Of a DNA stretch of 64,000 nucleotides, positions 8,416 to 16,774 are shown piece after piece. The notes under the pieces were generated by a model, which worked only from the letters and a program-made list of their open reading frames with translations, searched no databases and was not told where the DNA came from. The position numbers were made by a program, and so were the translations under genes. The first letter of the stretch is position 1; each line of letters begins with the position of its first letter. This stretch comes from an uncultured Flavobacteriales bacterium (GTDB lineage: Bacteria; Bacteroidota; Bacteroidia; Flavobacteriales; Crocinitomicaceae), in assembly GCA_946480815.1 (NCBI GenBank), contig CAMLLB010000006.1, positions 1 through 64,000 on the forward strand, written 5' to 3'.

Positions 8416-9090
8416 ATGTCATCTATCAAGAATATTCATTTTTCACTTCCCTGTAAAGAGAGGATCAATGATATGGCTTCTTGTGGACTTGATAAATACT
8501 GTAAAGTATGTGATCGAAAAATTATTGATTTTAGGAATAAATCAGCCGAAGAATTTGAGCAGATCAAGAAGACAAATCGATCCGTTTGTGGTATTTTCTC
8601 TGAAAAGCAAGTCGCGAAAGGATACGAAAGGTATTTCCAACTGGCGGCAGCAACTGTTCTAACTATTGGTTTAAGCAGTTCCTTTCAAAACCTGCATGCA
8701 CAGGAAGAAGTAGATCCGTTTAAACTTCCATCTCCAAAATCATCCGGAGCAGCTTGTCCGACAGCTCCTAAACAAATGGATGTCGTCGGAGTTATTATTG
8801 ATGATTCTCCCGAATATCCGGGTGGATTTACTGCACTGAAGGATTTCCTCCGAGAAAACATCGTATATCCGGCCGATAGTGTAGAAGGTAAGGTTTATAC
8901 TTCATTCACAGTCGATACAAATGGACGTGTAACTGATATCAAGATCAAGAAATCGCTGAGTCCTTTGGCGGATGCTGAAGTAATCCGCGTGGTAAAATTA
9001 CTGGTATTCAAACCTGCATTTCTGGAAGGGAAACCTGTTAATTCAAAATTCTCTCTTCCTGTTATCTTTAGCAGGGAAAAGAAAAAATGA
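8416..9090 (+). CDS. TonB C-terminal-domain protein with N-terminal cysteine-rich module
   Basis: 224 residues from the ATG at 8416; the longer frame at 8386 adds ten residues that lie over the promoter. The N-terminal 60 residues carry Cys13, 23, 29, 32 and 58 in the pattern found in many Bacteroidota TonB-like proteins, a cytoplasmic probable zinc-binding module (YCKVCDRKIIDF). Residues about 73-90 form one membrane segment, followed by a short linker and a TonB-C domain (about 130-222: PEYPGGFTALKDFLRENIVYP, TSFTVDTNGRVTDIKI). It resembles energy-transducer proteins that contact outer-membrane receptors, but no ExbB or ExbD is nearby, so coupling to import is not established. Confidence 0.8.
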   Translation: MSSIKNIHFSLPCKERINDMASCGLDKYCKVCDRKIIDFRNKSAEEFEQIKKTNRSVCGIFSEKQVAKGYERYFQLAAATVLTIGLSSSFQNLHAQEEVDPFKLPSPKSSGAACPTAPKQMDVVGVIIDDSPEYPGGFTALKDFLRENIVYPADSVEGKVYTSFTVDTNGRVTDIKIKKSLSPLADAEVIRVVKLLVFKPAFLEGKPVNSKFSLPVIFSREKKK

Positions 9091-9091
9091 C

Positions 9092-9544
9092 CTAAGCCTC
9101 CACCGTTCCTTTGCTTGCCATGCGATACGTATGAGAAGTAAAAATGTGCCTGCGGGCGAAGCGTTCGGGAGTGGCACTTTGATTTAATTTTTTGTAGACA
9201 TTATTTGGAACTCCGAAATACTCAAATACCTGTCCGTTCAAGAAAGTCACTTTTAAAGTTAAGCCTTTATAGTGATAATCCGCGATCATGGACGTATTGA
9301 TCGTTTCCTGGTACTCTTGCAGGTTTTGCTCTAAAGTTTCCGGGGCAATGCTCACCAAAAAATGATAGGCATCGATAATTTCCAAACTGCGTTTTTCCGC
9401 TTCTGCTTTCAATGGATCTTCTTCCTGGAATTTATCCGGATGCCACTCTTTTACCAGTTTGCGGTAAGTGGTCTTTAATTGAGTCAAAGTGACTTCTTCT
9501 TCTTCTACCTGGAAGAGTTTTTTGTATGCTGCAATGCGTTTCAT
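9092..9544 (-). CDS. J-domain protein fused to a KTSC domain
   Basis: 150 residues. The first 70 form a J domain with the catalytic HPDK loop at 35-38, flanked by helices (TTYRKLVKEW and AEAEKRSLEIIDAYHFLV); such domains stimulate DnaK-type chaperones. The C-terminal 65 residues match the KTSC domain (INTSMIADYHYKGLTLKVTFLNG, EYFGVPNNVYKKL), whose function is unknown. No zinc-finger or substrate domain of DnaJ is present, so this is a specialised cochaperone rather than DnaJ. The KTSC domain may dock clients or nucleic acid; that is inference. The helicase gene starts downstream after an AAGAC-type repeat arm. Confidence 0.85.
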   Translation of the reverse strand: MKRIAAYKKLFQVEEEEVTLTQLKTTYRKLVKEWHPDKFQEEDPLKAEAEKRSLEIIDAYHFLVSIAPETLEQNLQEYQETINTSMIADYHYKGLTLKVTFLNGQVFEYFGVPNNVYKKLNQSATPERFARRHIFTSHTYRMASKGTVEA

Positions 9545-9547
9545 TTC

Positions 9548-9588
9548 TTGAGATATTAAGATATTAGGACTTCAAGATTTTAAGACTG
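9548..9588. repeat. AAGAC-type intergenic repeat arm
   Basis: Contains TTAAGATATTAGGACTTCAA and AGATTTTAAGACT, closely matching both arms of the element at 3531-3658. It occupies nearly all of the 66-nt gap between the helicase stop and the J-protein start. Confidence 0.6.
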
Positions 9589-9610
9589 GGCGTTCATATT
9601 ATAAATGAAA

Positions 9611-10753
9611 TTAAAATCCGTGGAGGTCCAATTGATCCGTTTCTTCGAAGGGAACCTGTTTTCCCATTTTCTTTTGAATAATTTTAAAATGATGCTCGTC
9701 GTCCGGTGTAACGAAAGTCAAAGCTTCACCTGTTGCCTCCGCCCTTCCGGTACGACCGATACGATGCACAAAATCTTTTGGAGAACGTGGCAGCTCATAG
9801 TTGATTACAAAAGGCAGAAATTCAATATCAATTCCACGGGCTATCAGATCCGTAGCGACCATTACTTTTAAATGTCCGGCTTTGAAATTACGCATGACAC
9901 GAGTTCTGGCATCCTGGCTTTTCTTACTGTGAATTGCCTGGGCATCAATGTTATTCTTCCGAAGCTTTTCAACAACCTGATCCGCTTTAAATGTAGAACT
10001 GGTAAACACCAATACTTGTTTCATTTTTCGTGAACGGATCAAATAGCGCAATAACGGACCTTTTCTCTCATCAGAAACGCGGAAAGCTGTTTGTTGAATC
10101 AGGTCAATAGAATCCGCTTCCTGTTCAATCTTCAATACAATTGGCTCATGCAAAACCAATTGAGTAATATCGGAAACCTTGTCATTCAGGGTCGCTGAAA
10201 ACAAAAGATTCTGGCGTTTTCCGGGTATCCAGCCCAAAATCCGCTTCAGTTCTTCCTGGAAATCCAGGTTCAATAATTTATCCGCTTCATCCAGTACCAG
10301 AGACTTTAAAGTACTCAACCGGATCGCGTTCGATTCTGCCAACTCAATCAATCGACCGGGAGTTGCAATCAAAACAGAAACACCCATCATGGCTTTCATT
10401 TGCGGATTGATGGAAACACCACCGTAAACCGCTTTAATTTTCAAAGGTTCCGGGAAAGCCCGTGCGAATTCTTTGAACACTTCTTCCACCTGGATCGCCA
10501 ATTCTCTGGTCGGAACAAGGATCAGTGATTGAATATGCCGGTTTTTTGCCTTTTCTGCTTTGGAAAGCTGTGTTAAAATAGGCAATGCATAACTGGCCGT
10601 TTTTCCTGAACCTGTTGGTGCAATCCCCAGCACATCCTTCCCTGTCAGAATTGCCGGAACAGCGATTTCCTGAATCGGAGTTGGCCGCTCATAGTTCATT
10701 TCGCTTAAAGCTTGGAGTAAAAAAGGCGATAAGCCGAAAGAAGAAAATGACAT
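9611..10753 (-). CDS. DEAD-box ATP-dependent RNA helicase (RhlE-like core)
   Basis: 380 residues, essentially the bare two-domain helicase core. Motifs in order: Q motif PTPIQ (24-28), Walker A APTGSGKT (45-52), PTRELA, TPGR, DEAD, SAT, then in domain 2 VFTSSTFKAD, TDLIARGID and HRIGRTGR. It lacks the long basic tail of RhlE or DeaD proteins. Such enzymes unwind short RNA duplexes during ribosome assembly or mRNA decay in the cytoplasm. The exact orthology (RhlE, DbpA or a housekeeping paralog) cannot be settled by eye, so no symbol is given. Confidence 0.92.
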   Translation of the reverse strand: MSFSSFGLSPFLLQALSEMNYERPTPIQEIAVPAILTGKDVLGIAPTGSGKTASYALPILTQLSKAEKAKNRHIQSLILVPTRELAIQVEEVFKEFARAFPEPLKIKAVYGGVSINPQMKAMMGVSVLIATPGRLIELAESNAIRLSTLKSLVLDEADKLLNLDFQEELKRILGWIPGKRQNLLFSATLNDKVSDITQLVLHEPIVLKIEQEADSIDLIQQTAFRVSDERKGPLLRYLIRSRKMKQVLVFTSSTFKADQVVEKLRKNNIDAQAIHSKKSQDARTRVMRNFKAGHLKVMVATDLIARGIDIEFLPFVINYELPRSPKDFVHRIGRTGRAEATGEALTFVTPDDEHHFKIIQKKMGKQVPFEETDQLDLHGF

Positions 10754-10864
10754 CCTGTTTTTGTTTGAAGGTACAATGCTTGGGCAGAATTTGCTCCACC
10801 GAAGCGGTTACGCGAAGGTTAAGAGCTTCAACGAAGGCACAAAGATAGGGAAAGACGAAAGACC

Positions 10865-10934
10865 GTCAACTAAAAAGTTGACTAAAAGACCTAAGAGTCA
10901 AGACAAATTAATTGATAACAAATAAATTTGTCTT
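10865..10934. repeat. Two intergenic hairpins between helicase and hypothetical gene
   Basis: GTCAACT/AGTTGAC at 10865-10882 and AAGACAAATT/AATTTGTCTT at 10900-10934, both perfectly complementary. The second is followed on the minus-strand side by weak T-runs and is a plausible terminator for the gene ending at 10945. The AAGAC core relates it to the AAGAC-type elements. Confidence 0.55.
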
Positions 10935-10944
10935 TTGAAAAAAA

Positions 10945-11979
10945 TCAGGGTGACCACAAATTACTGATCGGCACCTGGTTCAGTTTGATTGTCAAAACGA
11001 TTCCGTGTCTTGAGATATACGAATTTTCGTAGCGTGTTAAAGGATAACTGTACCGGTAATGCAGGTAAATAAAATTCCCGAATGAAACGCCTATTTTTCC
11101 TCCTATCCGGAAATCGTTCTTGTCATTATGTTCGAAAAAGATGTGGAAATCCGGAGATGTTTTCTGCACATTGATTCCCAGGTCAATTCGCTGTCCCAAA
11201 GCAGCAATGCGGTTGTAAAACAAACCGGTAATTGTGGCATCTATTGTATAATTGATTCGTCTTTTACCAATGAAAGGCCGAAAAGATTCCGAAATGAAAT
11301 TCGCCCCGATCCCAATACTGTGTGCTTTCAAATAAGAATACTCGACATGCACTCCATAACCATTGTAATTACTTAAAGTGTATTCTTTGATGTAATGTCC
11401 TCCATTCGGGTGCGGAAAGGAACAATCGCAGGTCAATACTTCTGTGCTTTCAATCCATCTTCCTCCCAGACGCTGTTCCCATTTACGGACTTCACGTTGA
11501 AAATGTCTCCGATGCGAAATGTCTTCCCGCAAATAATTCCAGTAAGCACAATAACCACAACCTTCCTGATCGAATTTCACACCCAGCAGTTCAAACGTAG
11601 GAATATCGGCAATGATTTCCTGCAAAGCTGTGTAAGCAATGTCTGCAACGGTATAATATCCGCCAAAGTTCGGAACCGGTACCAGGGTTTGGGTCGTATC
11701 ATCCAGTTTATCGATCAGAAACGGAACGATTGATTTTTTCTGCTGAACAATCCGCCAAAAAATACGGTCGCCACAACCAGACCTGTAATTGGTGAGAACC
11801 GGATCTTCGCAGATGTAAGGAACATCACTAACATATTTCAGACTATCGGTTAATGCTTTTAATTGTGCATCTTCCAATCTTTTCTGAGCTGATGAATGAA
11901 ACGGAGCAAGGAAAAAACCAAACAGAAAAATGCATCTTAAAAAGACCTTACTTATTTCTCTATTTTGACTCTTCAGCAA
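10945..11979 (-). CDS. Secreted protein of unknown function
   Basis: 344 residues; I do not recognise a family. The N-terminus has a basic start and hydrophobic core (VFLRCIFLFGFFLAPFHSSA) followed by an AQ cleavage site, so it is exported. The middle has many Cys, Tyr and Trp residues, including CGYCAYW and CDCSFPH, and the C-terminal third alternates hydrophobic and polar residues with Gly and Tyr (GIGANFISESF, GGKIGVSFGNFIYLHYRYSY), which suggests an outer-membrane beta-barrel or a beta-rich fold. It lies 11 nt downstream of the HAD hydrolase gene on the same strand and may share its transcript. Confidence 0.6.
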   Translation of the reverse strand: MLKSQNREISKVFLRCIFLFGFFLAPFHSSAQKRLEDAQLKALTDSLKYVSDVPYICEDPVLTNYRSGCGDRIFWRIVQQKKSIVPFLIDKLDDTTQTLVPVPNFGGYYTVADIAYTALQEIIADIPTFELLGVKFDQEGCGYCAYWNYLREDISHRRHFQREVRKWEQRLGGRWIESTEVLTCDCSFPHPNGGHYIKEYTLSNYNGYGVHVEYSYLKAHSIGIGANFISESFRPFIGKRRINYTIDATITGLFYNRIAALGQRIDLGINVQKTSPDFHIFFEHNDKNDFRIGGKIGVSFGNFIYLHYRYSYPLTRYENSYISRHGIVLTIKLNQVPISNLWSP

Positions 11980-11990
11980 ATTTTCACTGG

Positions 11991-12707
11991 TTAATTTGTA
12001 ACGATCGGCAAGAGATTTACTACTTCCGGTATTTCAGACAATTCGCGGATACGCGGAACATTGCGTTCTTTTTTAAACTTATGTCCCGGATCAAAATGAA
12101 TGGCCGTCCAGCCTGCATTCAAAGCACCAATAATATCCGCTTTGAAGTCATCACCGATCATGATGGCGTGTTCGGTTTTACATGCTGTCAGACGCAATGC
12201 CTCCGTGAAAATCTCACGGTGCGGTTTTGTTACACCAATTTCTTCAGAACAAAGGACCGTACCGAAAAACCGGCTGATCCCGCTTTTCTCTAATTTAATA
12301 TGCTGTACTTCCTTGAAGCCGTTCGTAATGATATGCAAAGCATAATCCTGTTGTTTCAAAGTTTCCAGTGTTTCCAGTGCCCCCGGAAAAAGCGCCGTCT
12401 GTTGTGGAGAAAGCTCAATGTATCCATCGCTCATTTGCTTTGCAAGCGAGTCATCATGAATTCCATGATGTGCCAATGCTTTTTTGAAACGGTTATCCCG
12501 GAGTTCTTCCTTCGTCAATTTTCCGTTTCCGTATTGGTTCCACAGGTCCGCATTGATCCGGATATATGTATGATGGAAATGCATGAAATGTTCGATCGTT
12601 TCTCCCAATTTGAGATCATCATACAAATATTGCAGCGCGAAACGCGAGTTGGTCTCAAAATCCCAAAGGGTCCTGTCCAGGTCAAAAAATAGCTGACGAA
12701 CTTTCAT
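11991..12707 (-). CDS. HAD-family hydrolase, YjjG-like noncanonical nucleotidase
   Basis: 238 residues. HAD motif I is FDLDRTLWDF with nucleophile Asp9 and acid Asp11; motif II is near HIITNG; motif III lysine is in TKPHREIF; motif IV is MIGDDFKADIIGA. The helical cap between residues 15 and 90 and the overall sequence resemble YjjG/PynA-type pyrimidine 5'-nucleotidases that clean up modified nucleotides. Substrate is inferred from subfamily look only. The upstream membrane-protein stop codon abuts this ATG directly, so the two are translationally coupled, within a group that also includes upp just upstream. Confidence 0.82.
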   Translation of the reverse strand: MKVRQLFFDLDRTLWDFETNSRFALQYLYDDLKLGETIEHFMHFHHTYIRINADLWNQYGNGKLTKEELRDNRFKKALAHHGIHDDSLAKQMSDGYIELSPQQTALFPGALETLETLKQQDYALHIITNGFKEVQHIKLEKSGISRFFGTVLCSEEIGVTKPHREIFTEALRLTACKTEHAIMIGDDFKADIIGALNAGWTAIHFDPGHKFKKERNVPRIRELSEIPEVVNLLPIVTN

Positions 12708-13169
12708 TTAAAAAATAAGGTAAGCTAAGCCTGTTGTAATTGCACCGTTGATACAAATTCCCAAAAGGATCAGCGGAAATGTCCGTTTTTCTTTTCCATA
12801 GAACTTAGCCGTTACTATGGAACCAAGCGGAACTGATAAGAATAAAGGGGCATAAAAAGCAATTCCATATATTCCGAAACGGCGTTTCAATTTTACGATC
12901 AGTTTGTTGAATCGTGTAAATTTCGGTTTGTATTTAAGTGGTGTTCCGTTTGTTATAGACGCTTGCAATGCCGCCTGGCGTTTTTTATGTGCCCGGATCA
13001 TGAAAAACTCACTCGAGAAATAAAAAATGAATGCTGCCACGAAGGCCCCGGAAATACAAGATAAATAAGTTTCAAGATAATTCAGTTTCATGGCCGGCCC
13101 ACCAAAAGGAGCAAACATGAATTTAATCATCGACAGGCTAAACAAGGTAAAATAGAAGTGCCACTGCAT
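12708..13169 (-). CDS. Small integral membrane protein
   Basis: 153 residues with about four membrane segments: residues 5-25, 35-60, 102-120 and 132-152, and a basic cytoplasmic loop (HKKRQ, KYKPKFTRFNKLIVKLKRRFG). The FYAPLFLSVPLGSIVTAKFYGK segment and family look recall small multidrug-export-like or DedA-like membrane proteins, but I cannot assign it. Its stop codon directly abuts the HAD start, and its start lies just after the upp stop, so upp, this gene and the HAD gene probably form one operon. It has an unusual AAGGAG site upstream. Confidence 0.65.
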   Translation of the reverse strand: MQWHFYFTLFSLSMIKFMFAPFGGPAMKLNYLETYLSCISGAFVAAFIFYFSSEFFMIRAHKKRQAALQASITNGTPLKYKPKFTRFNKLIVKLKRRFGIYGIAFYAPLFLSVPLGSIVTAKFYGKEKRTFPLILLGICINGAITTGLAYLIF

Positions 13170-13176
13170 AATTTAT

Positions 13177-13182
13177 CTCCTT
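13177..13182 (-). promoter_or_regulatory. Shine-Dalgarno-like AAGGAG before the small membrane protein
   Basis: Minus strand reads AAGGAG, 7 nt before the ATG at 13169 and overlapping the upp stop. Good Shine-Dalgarno sequences are rare in Bacteroidota, so it stands out against the A-rich leaders of its neighbours. Confidence 0.55.
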
Positions 13183-13828
13183 AACATTTTACTCCGAAAG
13201 CCAGATCTCCGGCGTCACCCAATCCGGGAACGATATAGGATTGAGCAGTTAATTCCTTATCGATTGCCCCGACCCAAATACAGCTCGTATCCGGAAGGTG
13301 TTTTTTCACGAATTCAATCGCTTCCGGAGCAGCGATCGCAGATACAATATGCACTTTGGAAGGTTTTCCCTGCTTCAACAATGCTTTATACACCATCACC
13401 ATGGAACTTCCGGTTGCCAGCATCGGGTCCGAAATAATCAGCGTTTTTCCATCAATAGACGGTGATGCAAGGTATTCTACATGAATATCGAAATCTTCTG
13501 CAGTTGTGTGTTTCCTGTAAGCAGAAACAAAAGCACTTTCAGCGCGATCAAAGTAGTTCAACAAACCCTGATGCATCGGTAAACCGGCGCGCAAGATTGT
13601 TGCAAGAACAGGTTGTTGTTTCAAAACCGGAACTTCGGCTTCCCCAAGTGGAGTGGTCACCAACTCAGTCTGGTAGTCCAGGTGCTTACTTAATTCATAA
13701 GCCAATACTTCGGCAACGCGCTCTAAATTACGTCTAAAACGCATGGGATCAGTTTGAACTGTGCAATCTCTTAACTCCCCCAAAAAAGTATTGAAGATGG
13801 ATGTTGACTGACCTAAATTGTAAACCAT
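13181..13828 (-). CDS. upp: Uracil phosphoribosyltransferase
   Basis: Salvage enzyme that makes UMP from uracil and PRPP in the cytoplasm. 215 residues, the usual length. The PRPP-binding loop DPMLATGSSM is at 134-143 and the uracil-binding C-terminus is YIVPGLGDAGDLAFG. The ATLRAGLPM-type helix appears as ATILRAGLPMHQGLL (76-90). The ATG at 13828 follows a non-coding stretch of about 165 nt shared with the divergent ABC transporter gene. The downstream HAD hydrolase may act on nucleotides, which would fit a pyrimidine-salvage context; that link is inference. Confidence 0.95.
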   Translation of the reverse strand: MVYNLGQSTSIFNTFLGELRDCTVQTDPMRFRRNLERVAEVLAYELSKHLDYQTELVTTPLGEAEVPVLKQQPVLATILRAGLPMHQGLLNYFDRAESAFVSAYRKHTTAEDFDIHVEYLASPSIDGKTLIISDPMLATGSSMVMVYKALLKQGKPSKVHIVSAIAAPEAIEFVKKHLPDTSCIWVGAIDKELTAQSYIVPGLGDAGDLAFGVKC

Positions 13829-13981
13829 AGTATTGAATATTGGAGTTGAAATCTGTGCTTTTTTATCGGGCTCTTTACCTCTTCACAAAATAAAGGAATA
13901 AAAGCAAACAATGGAAATAAAAATGTGTTTTGTTAGTGAATTTTAGCAGTTAAAAATAAGTCATATCCCAATCCTTAAATG

Positions 13982-13989
13982 TAATTTTG
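13982..13989 (+). promoter_or_regulatory. -7-like box immediately before the ABC transporter start
   Basis: TAATTTTG matches TAnnTTTG but ends only 4 nt before the ATG at 13994. If used, transcription would begin at or next to the start codon, giving a leaderless message. No clear TTG lies at the -33 position. Confidence 0.3.
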
Positions 13990-13993
13990 TAAC

Positions 13994-15754
13994 ATGGCCA
14001 AACAAAGCAAAATTGATTTTCGAATTTTCAGACGCTTATTGAAATTTGCAAAACCTTACAGGGGCCTTTTAGTTTTGGCCTTCATTTGCACGGTTTTACT
14101 TTCCGTTCTTGGCCCTTTACGACCAATGATCATTGGTAATATGGTCCAAAAATACGTGGTCGACAGCCAGAATCCGAGCTTGTTTTTGAAATGGACACTG
14201 ATCGTTGGAGGAATTTTGCTTTTTGAAGCACTTTTGCAATTTTCAGCGGCTTATTTTTCGAATTTAATGGCTCAATCGGTTATTCGGGATATCCGTGTGA
14301 AAGTTTTCAATCACCTGTCTACATTCCGGATGCAATTTTTCGACCGCTCACCGGTTGGTGGCTTAGTAACCCGTGTAGTTTCAGACATTGAAGCTATTTC
14401 AGAAGTTTTTTCTTCCGGGCTGATTGACATTTTGGGTGATTTGCTTATGTTGGTCGTGGTACTGGCACTTATGTTCACCAGCAACTGGCAACTTTCTCTT
14501 ATTACACTTATTCCGATCCCGATCCTCATTTTCGCAACACGTGTCTTTGCAAAGGCCATGCGCAGAAGTTTCCAGCAGGAAGGGACAGCTGTTCACCGCT
14601 TGAACTCGTTTGTCCAGGAGCGATTGACCGGAATGAATATTGTCCAGATTTTCGGACGGGAAAAAATGGAATATGCCGCTTTCCAGGAAGTGAATAAAAC
14701 ACACCGCCAGGCACACGTGAATGCAGTTTGGGCCTTTTCCATCTTCTTTCCTGTTGTGGAATTCCTCAGTTCACTCTCCATTGCATTACTCATTGTTTGG
14801 TGTGCCTTTTCAATGACAGGTGACAAGATCAGTGACAAAGAATTATTCGGGACCGTGTTCAGTTTTACACTTTGGATCCAGATGTTATTCCGTCCAATTC
14901 GCATGCTGGCGGATAAATTCAATATTTTGCAACGCGGAATTGTACGTGCAGATAAGGTATTTGAATTACTGGACACACATGAACATGTACAGGAATCAGG
15001 TACTGTTACAACTTGTGATTTTGAGCAGCCTTTAAAATTTGAGCATGTTTATTTTGCATATAAGGATGAAGATTGGGTTTTAAAGGACATTAATCTAACC
15101 ATCCAGCCAAAAGAAACCATTGCTTTTGTTGGAGCAACCGGTGCCGGAAAAACTTCAATTGTCAACCTATTGAGCCGTTTTTACGAATACCAAAAAGGAA
15201 CGATTCACATCGGTGATCTGGAGTTGCGGGAAATCCAAATGGATACTTTGCGAAAGAACATTGCAATTGTGCTCCAGGACGTATTCCTGTTTTCGGATAC
15301 CATTCACAACAACATCACCTTAGGAAATGAGGAAATCAGTCGTGAAGAAGTAATCGCAGCAGCGAAAGCCGTAGGGGCCGACAGTTTCATTGAAAAACTT
15401 CCAAACGGATATGATTACCAGGTTGGTGAACGAGGCGGGGTGCTTTCCGTAGGACAAAGACAATTACTTGCTTTTATCCGTGCTTACGTTTACAATCCGC
15501 ATATTTTAATCCTGGATGAAGCCACTTCAAGTGTGGACAATGAATCTGAGTTATTGATCCAACGCGCCACCGAACAACTTACCAAAGGAAGAACTTCCAT
15601 CGTTATCGCACACCGATTATCTACCATACAAGCAGCAGACAAGATTATTGTCCTGGACAAAGGTGAAATCCAGGAAATTGGGTCTCACGAAGAATTATTA
15701 CGCAAAGATGGAATGTACCGAAAACTGCATTCCATGCAATTTACAAAGAAATGA
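13994..15754 (+). CDS. ABC transporter, fused permease and ATPase (exporter type)
   Basis: 586 residues, an exporter half-transporter. Residues about 20-320 carry six membrane segments of the type I exporter fold with the FDRSPVGGLVTRVVSDIEA coupling region. The nucleotide-binding domain shows Walker A GATGAGKTS (380-388), the Q-loop, signature LSVGQRQ, and Walker B LILDEATS (Asp508, Glu509), then an H-loop IAHRLS. The signature has Val in place of Gly in LSGGQ, a variant common in MsbA- and YheH-like proteins. It should dimerise with itself; lipid, peptide and drug substrates are all possible. The next gene overlaps its stop by 4 nt. Confidence 0.9.
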   Translation: MAKQSKIDFRIFRRLLKFAKPYRGLLVLAFICTVLLSVLGPLRPMIIGNMVQKYVVDSQNPSLFLKWTLIVGGILLFEALLQFSAAYFSNLMAQSVIRDIRVKVFNHLSTFRMQFFDRSPVGGLVTRVVSDIEAISEVFSSGLIDILGDLLMLVVVLALMFTSNWQLSLITLIPIPILIFATRVFAKAMRRSFQQEGTAVHRLNSFVQERLTGMNIVQIFGREKMEYAAFQEVNKTHRQAHVNAVWAFSIFFPVVEFLSSLSIALLIVWCAFSMTGDKISDKELFGTVFSFTLWIQMLFRPIRMLADKFNILQRGIVRADKVFELLDTHEHVQESGTVTTCDFEQPLKFEHVYFAYKDEDWVLKDINLTIQPKETIAFVGATGAGKTSIVNLLSRFYEYQKGTIHIGDLELREIQMDTLRKNIAIVLQDVFLFSDTIHNNITLGNEEISREEVIAAAKAVGADSFIEKLPNGYDYQVGERGGVLSVGQRQLLAFIRAYVYNPHILILDEATSSVDNESELLIQRATEQLTKGRTSIVIAHRLSTIQAADKIIVLDKGEIQEIGSHEELLRKDGMYRKLHSMQFTKK

Positions 15755-16617
15755 CAAACGAATTAGGCCTTAAAATCGGAGGTGTTCCTGAACATTTTAA
15801 TTTACCCTGGAAATTGGCAATCGAAGAGGGCAAGTTCAAGGAAATCGGTTTAAATCTCCATTGGTCCGATATGAGTGGCGGAACAGGCCAAATGATCCGT
15901 GGGCTGGAAACAGGATCTCTCGATATTGCTGTACTTCTGACGGAAGGAATTACCAAATCGATCCTGCAAGGTTTGGATGCCAAAATCCTTGAGGTATATG
16001 TTGTTTCTCCTTTAAGCTGGGGAATTCATGTACCACATAATGGCACAATCAAAAAACCGGAAAATATCAAGGACCAAACTTTCGCGATTTCGCGTTATGG
16101 TTCGGGATCTCATCTAATGGCCTACGTGATGGCTGATCAATACGATTGGAATTTGAGTGAATTAAAATTCAATGTAATCGGTGATGTATATGGCGGTTTG
16201 TGGGCTTTGGAGAACAATGAAGCACAAGCTTTTCTGTGGGAAAAGTACACCACTTCTCCTTTTGTAGAACAGGGGAAATGTGATTATGTCGGAGATGTCG
16301 TGACACCATGGCCTTGTTTTGTGATAGCTGTACGAACGGAAATCGCAGAGAAATACCCGGAAATTCTCAAGAAAATGTGTGCCATTGTGAACCAAAAAGC
16401 ATTGGAGGTAAAAGAGCATCCGGATTCAGCAGAGATCATTTCATGGCGCTATAATTTGCGTCTGGAACAAGTGAAACTTTGGTTGTCCGAAACGGATTGG
16501 AACTACAAAGGAACAGAGTATCCACTTGCTTTTGAAAAGACAACTCATTATCTGAAGAAGTTGAATTTACTATCAGAAGAAGAAGCAGAGGACTGGGAAG
16601 AGAAATTGTTTGTTTGA
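15751..16617 (+). CDS. Signal-less substrate-binding-fold protein (NMT1/SsuA-like)
   Basis: 288 residues with the two-lobed periplasmic-binding fold seen in SsuA/NMT1-like proteins (IGGVPEHFNLPWKLAIEEGKF at the start, SGGTGQMIRGLETGSLDIA, ISRYGSGSHLMAYVMA). Unlike transport-binding proteins it has no signal peptide or lipobox, so it should stay in the cytoplasm. The family also reminds me of the Candida albicans CA3427-type proteins, described as a cytoplasmic binding-protein fold; that link is from memory. Its ATG overlaps the stop of the ABC exporter gene (ATGA), so the two are translationally coupled, although the exporter class does not use binding proteins. Ligand unknown. Confidence 0.8.
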   Translation: MTNELGLKIGGVPEHFNLPWKLAIEEGKFKEIGLNLHWSDMSGGTGQMIRGLETGSLDIAVLLTEGITKSILQGLDAKILEVYVVSPLSWGIHVPHNGTIKKPENIKDQTFAISRYGSGSHLMAYVMADQYDWNLSELKFNVIGDVYGGLWALENNEAQAFLWEKYTTSPFVEQGKCDYVGDVVTPWPCFVIAVRTEIAEKYPEILKKMCAIVNQKALEVKEHPDSAEIISWRYNLRLEQVKLWLSETDWNYKGTEYPLAFEKTTHYLKKLNLLSEEEAEDWEEKLFV

Positions 16618-16650
16618 AAAGGGACTTCGACTACGCTCAGTCGCCTTTTA
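16617..16650. terminator. Terminator-like hairpin with CGACTACGCTCAG repeat
   Basis: AAAAGG-GACT pairs with AGTC-GCCTTTT around a loop holding TTCGACTACGCTC, immediately after the stop of the binding-fold gene. The loop sequence recurs at 21.87 and 52.48 kb, so the terminator is also a member of a dispersed repeat family. Confidence 0.7.
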
Positions 16651-16748
16651 TAGATTACTTTTATTCATTTTCGAAAATCCAGAATGATTTTCGCTATGTT
16701 TAATAACCTTGCAATTATTTGATTTCAAAATCTGAGAGCGCTTAACAA

Positions 16749-16774
16749 GGTGACTTCTGCTACACTCGGTCACC
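16749..16774. repeat. Inverted repeat GGTGAC/GTCACC, same family
   Basis: GGTGAC (16749-16754) and GTCACC (16769-16774) flank TTCTGCTACACTCG, a variant of the CGACTACGCTCAG loop. The right arm contains the stop codon of the lysine-rich protein gene. Confidence 0.6.
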
